Positions 61,983-64,000 of a stretch of 64,000 nt of DNA are shown piece by piece. The stretch is from contig SNAP01000004.1 in assembly GCA_022496785.1 (NCBI GenBank), positions 62,001-126,000 of the forward strand, written 5' to 3'. Position numbers and translations under genes: made by a program. Each line of letters starts with the position of its first letter. The first letter of the stretch is position 1. A model generated the notes under the pieces. That model did no database searches, had not been told where the DNA came from, and worked only from the letters and a program-made list of their open reading frames with translations. Origin of the DNA: Marinilabiliaceae bacterium JC040 (GTDB taxonomy: Bacteria; Bacteroidota; Bacteroidia; Bacteroidales; Marinifilaceae).

Positions 61983-63431
61983 ATGAAGTTTTTAAAATAT
62001 TCCCTACTGGTTCTATGCTTATCTTTTTCTATTTCTGTTTATTCTCAATTGGATAGTACTAAGTATAAAATAGAATCTTCAGTATTATATTCGAATAAGG
62101 ATAAACTTCCTCTTTGGTTTTATGCTAATTCTAATGGTATTATCCCTTCTGAATCGTCTTTTATTCTTAATGCTTCTGTTTTTAAAAATTATACCAAGAC
62201 TTTAGACCATTTTTGGGATTATGCTTTTGGTTTACAAATAGGAGGTTCTAATAAGTATGATAAGAAACTTGAATTGAATGAATTGTTTTTATCTACTAGA
62301 TTGTCTCAATTTGAATTTAAAATAGGTATGCAGAATGAACCTATCGAGTATGATGGTTTGAGTATGGTTAATAAATCTATTATCTGGTCTGGAAATTCAA
62401 GAATGTATCCAAGATTATCTTTTTCTTCTTTAGGTTATCTTAAGGTTCCTTTAAGTGGTGATTTATTATATGTAAAAGGTCTTATCTCAGAAGGTCGATT
62501 ATTTGATGACAGATATGTTGATGATGTGAGAATGCATTATAAGAATGCTTATCTTAGAATTGGTAAAGCTTATGGTTTTTCTTTTGAATTAGGAGTCGAA
62601 CATTATGCGTTCTGGGGAGGAAATCATCCAACAAAGGGAGAATTACCTCATTCTTTTAAGGATTTTCTAAGAATTATGGTTGCTAAAGAAGGTGGTGGTA
62701 AAATTGAAAATATTAATGCTTTAGGTAATCATATAGGGCAGAATCAAATTAGATTTAATTATAATAATGATGATTTCGAAGCTTCTTTCTATATGAGAAA
62801 TATGTTTGAGGATTCAAGTCAGTATTTTCTAAAATTATTTTATAAGAGTATTCGAGATATTAAGGATATTAATTATGGACTTTATTTTAACTTAAAAAAG
62901 ACATCTTTGGTTAAATCTTTTCTTATAGAGTATTATTCTACTATGAATCAAGGTCATGCTATTAGCGATGATGGATCTTTTATTTTAGGTTATGATTCTA
63001 ATTTTAATCATGGATTATATGGATCAGGTTGGTCGTATTATGGAAGAGGTATGGGAATAAGTCTTAATTCACCTACTAAAATATTAGATAATAAAAGGGT
63101 AATATTTGAAAATACTGCTTTTCGTTCTATAAATTTTGGTATTAAAGGAGAGTTCTCTAAAAATATTCATTATAAATTCAAGGCTACTTATCATATGAAT
63201 TATGGTTCTGTATATCCTAAATATCAAGGTAAATCTATAGATGATTATCCATCAGATATTAGATTATATACTAAGAAAAGAGAAAATCAAACATATTGTT
63301 TGTTTGAATTATATTTCCCTCAAGAGAAATTACCTTTTGATATTTCTGCTAGTATAGGTCTTGATGCTGGTGATATTCATAATGCTAGTGGATTTATGAT
63401 TAAGCTTTCAAAAACAGGTTTTTTTAAATAG
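61983..63431 (+). CDS. Capsule assembly protein Wzi family
   Basis: Outer-membrane beta-barrel that helps attach or export capsule. Signal peptide residues 1-21 (ends SISVYSQ). The barrel shows alternating strands; typical Wzi motifs are GMQNEPIEYDGLSM, GHAISDDGSFILGYDSNFNHG with GSGWSYYGRGMG. 482 residues, the Bacteroidetes length. It precedes the SLBB export gene, so the two form a capsule-export unit. A TAAATTTG -7 box lies at 61930-61937. Confidence 0.85.
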   Translation: MKFLKYSLLVLCLSFSISVYSQLDSTKYKIESSVLYSNKDKLPLWFYANSNGIIPSESSFILNASVFKNYTKTLDHFWDYAFGLQIGGSNKYDKKLELNELFLSTRLSQFEFKIGMQNEPIEYDGLSMVNKSIIWSGNSRMYPRLSFSSLGYLKVPLSGDLLYVKGLISEGRLFDDRYVDDVRMHYKNAYLRIGKAYGFSFELGVEHYAFWGGNHPTKGELPHSFKDFLRIMVAKEGGGKIENINALGNHIGQNQIRFNYNNDDFEASFYMRNMFEDSSQYFLKLFYKSIRDIKDINYGLYFNLKKTSLVKSFLIEYYSTMNQGHAISDDGSFILGYDSNFNHGLYGSGWSYYGRGMGISLNSPTKILDNKRVIFENTAFRSINFGIKGEFSKNIHYKFKATYHMNYGSVYPKYQGKSIDDYPSDIRLYTKKRENQTYCLFELYFPQEKLPFDISASIGLDAGDIHNASGFMIKLSKTGFFK

Positions 63432-63535
63432 GTATAATATCATTGTATATGAAATTATTTTTTATGATATAATGATAAATTAAATGAATTATTGTATTTT
63501 CGTCCGAAATTGTAATGTATAAATATTTGAATTAT

Positions 63536-64000
63536 ATGAAGAGAATTTTATTATTTGTCTTGACTCTATTCCTTTTAGGTATGTCTGTTTCTAAAGGGCA
63601 AACTCAGGAGCAAATTGAAATGGCTAAAAAAATGGCTAAGCAGATGGGATATTCTGATGCTGAAATTGAGAATTTAGTTAAGCAAAATGTGAAATCTAAA
63701 AAAACACAAGTTGTAAAAGCTAAAGCTGTTAATAGAAATAATCCTAAGAATAATAAAATGGGGAATAATCCTTATGGTTTTAAAGGAAATTATTCTTTAC
63801 CCCAGAATTCTGTTTATAATCAGTATTTGAATAATCAAAATTCTTTCAACCTTCAAGAAAAGAAAAAGAAGGCAAAAGTAAATATATATGGACATAGTAT
63901 TTTTGAAAATGAAAATTTAAATTTTATTCCATCATATAATGTACCTACTCCTAAAGGATATAAATTAAATGCTGGTGATCAAGTGATTATTAATATATGG
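63536..64000 (+). CDS. SLBB-domain polysaccharide export protein (Wza-like), 3' end outside window
   Basis: Open to the end of the window (155 codons). Signal peptide MKRILLFVLTLFLLGMSVSK, then a helical segment KMAKQMGYSDAEIENLVKQN, a linker, and the start of the Poly_export domain: VNIYGHSIFENENLNFIPSY and GYKLNAGDQVIINIW. This arrangement is the long Bacteroides UpxA-type exporter. It should form the outer-membrane channel for the capsule; most of the gene lies to the right. Confidence 0.88.
   Translation, partial: MKRILLFVLTLFLLGMSVSKGQTQEQIEMAKKMAKQMGYSDAEIENLVKQNVKSKKTQVVKAKAVNRNNPKNNKMGNNPYGFKGNYSLPQNSVYNQYLNNQNSFNLQEKKKKAKVNIYGHSIFENENLNFIPSYNVPTPKGYKLNAGDQVIINIW

Noticed and set aside
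1-64000. tRNA, rRNA or CRISPR arrays
   Set aside because: No cloverleaf with a TTCGAAT-type loop, no rRNA-like stretch and no spaced direct repeats were found by reading; a tRNAscan or CRISPR search would settle it.

Overview
The window comes from an AT-rich member of the Bacteroidetes, most likely order Bacteroidales. Several things point there. Recognisable -7 promoter boxes follow the TAnnTTTG pattern and Shine-Dalgarno sites are absent. Family types typical of the phylum are present: an S26 signal peptidase of about 470 residues, a tricorn-type S41 protease, DUF4831, DUF5683, DUF2589 and DUF6266 proteins, and an SLBB exporter paired with Wzi. The gene order cmk-ispH-pfkA and parA-parB-DUF5683-lytic transglycosylase also fits. 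The genus cannot be fixed from the sequence alone.

Bases 1-27000 are mostly housekeeping DNA. They hold the 3' part of dapB, lepB, a large secreted tricorn-like protease, a PIN-PhoH ATPase, an MsbA-like ABC exporter, purB, the cmk-ispH-pfkA-priA run, parAB with two envelope genes, gapA, a POT peptide transporter, a DUF4831 protein and a CLC channel with CBS domains. Between these lie strong hairpin terminators, several promoters, a 44-residue lipoprotein gene and a promoter-terminator pair that looks like a small RNA gene of about 90 nt.

Bases 27700-52300 are one long surface-polysaccharide operon, all on the plus strand and tightly packed, with a good promoter at 27667-27697. It encodes sugar-nucleotide enzymes (two CapD-type dehydratases, WecB/WecC, two DegT/DnrJ aminotransferases, a formyltransferase homologue, a PglD-like acyltransferase, UDP-glucose dehydrogenase). 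It also encodes a PglC/WcaJ-type initiating transferase, three glycosyltransferases, a Wzx flippase and a Wzy-like polymerase. Mixed in are enzymes of small-molecule metabolism rarely needed for plain sugars: a MaoC-like hydratase, two CitE/HpcH-type lyases, a fold-III PLP decarboxylase, a class-IV aminotransferase, and a FemAB-like acyl/aminoacyl transferase. The inference is that the polymer carries unusual acyl or amino-acid decorations made by the cluster itself. Wzi and the start of an SLBB export protein appear at 61983-64000, so capsule functions resume after an interruption.

The interruption (52458-61884) is the most unusual part. It holds a two-domain LytTR protein, a zinc-ribbon protein, two DUF2589 proteins flanking a 268-residue unknown, a lipoprotein, a 3TM-type holin, a gene split by a dnaX-like A AAA AAG slippery site, an excisionase-like HTH protein, a tiny membrane protein, a DUF6266 protein and a peptidoglycan-binding N-acetylmuramidase. 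It is followed by a predicted channel with two Rossmann domains and a RyR-like tail. This is a lysis-type pair (holin plus muramidase) with no phage head, tail or replication genes, sitting beside DUF2589 proteins of unknown role. It is the best candidate here for an undescribed system.
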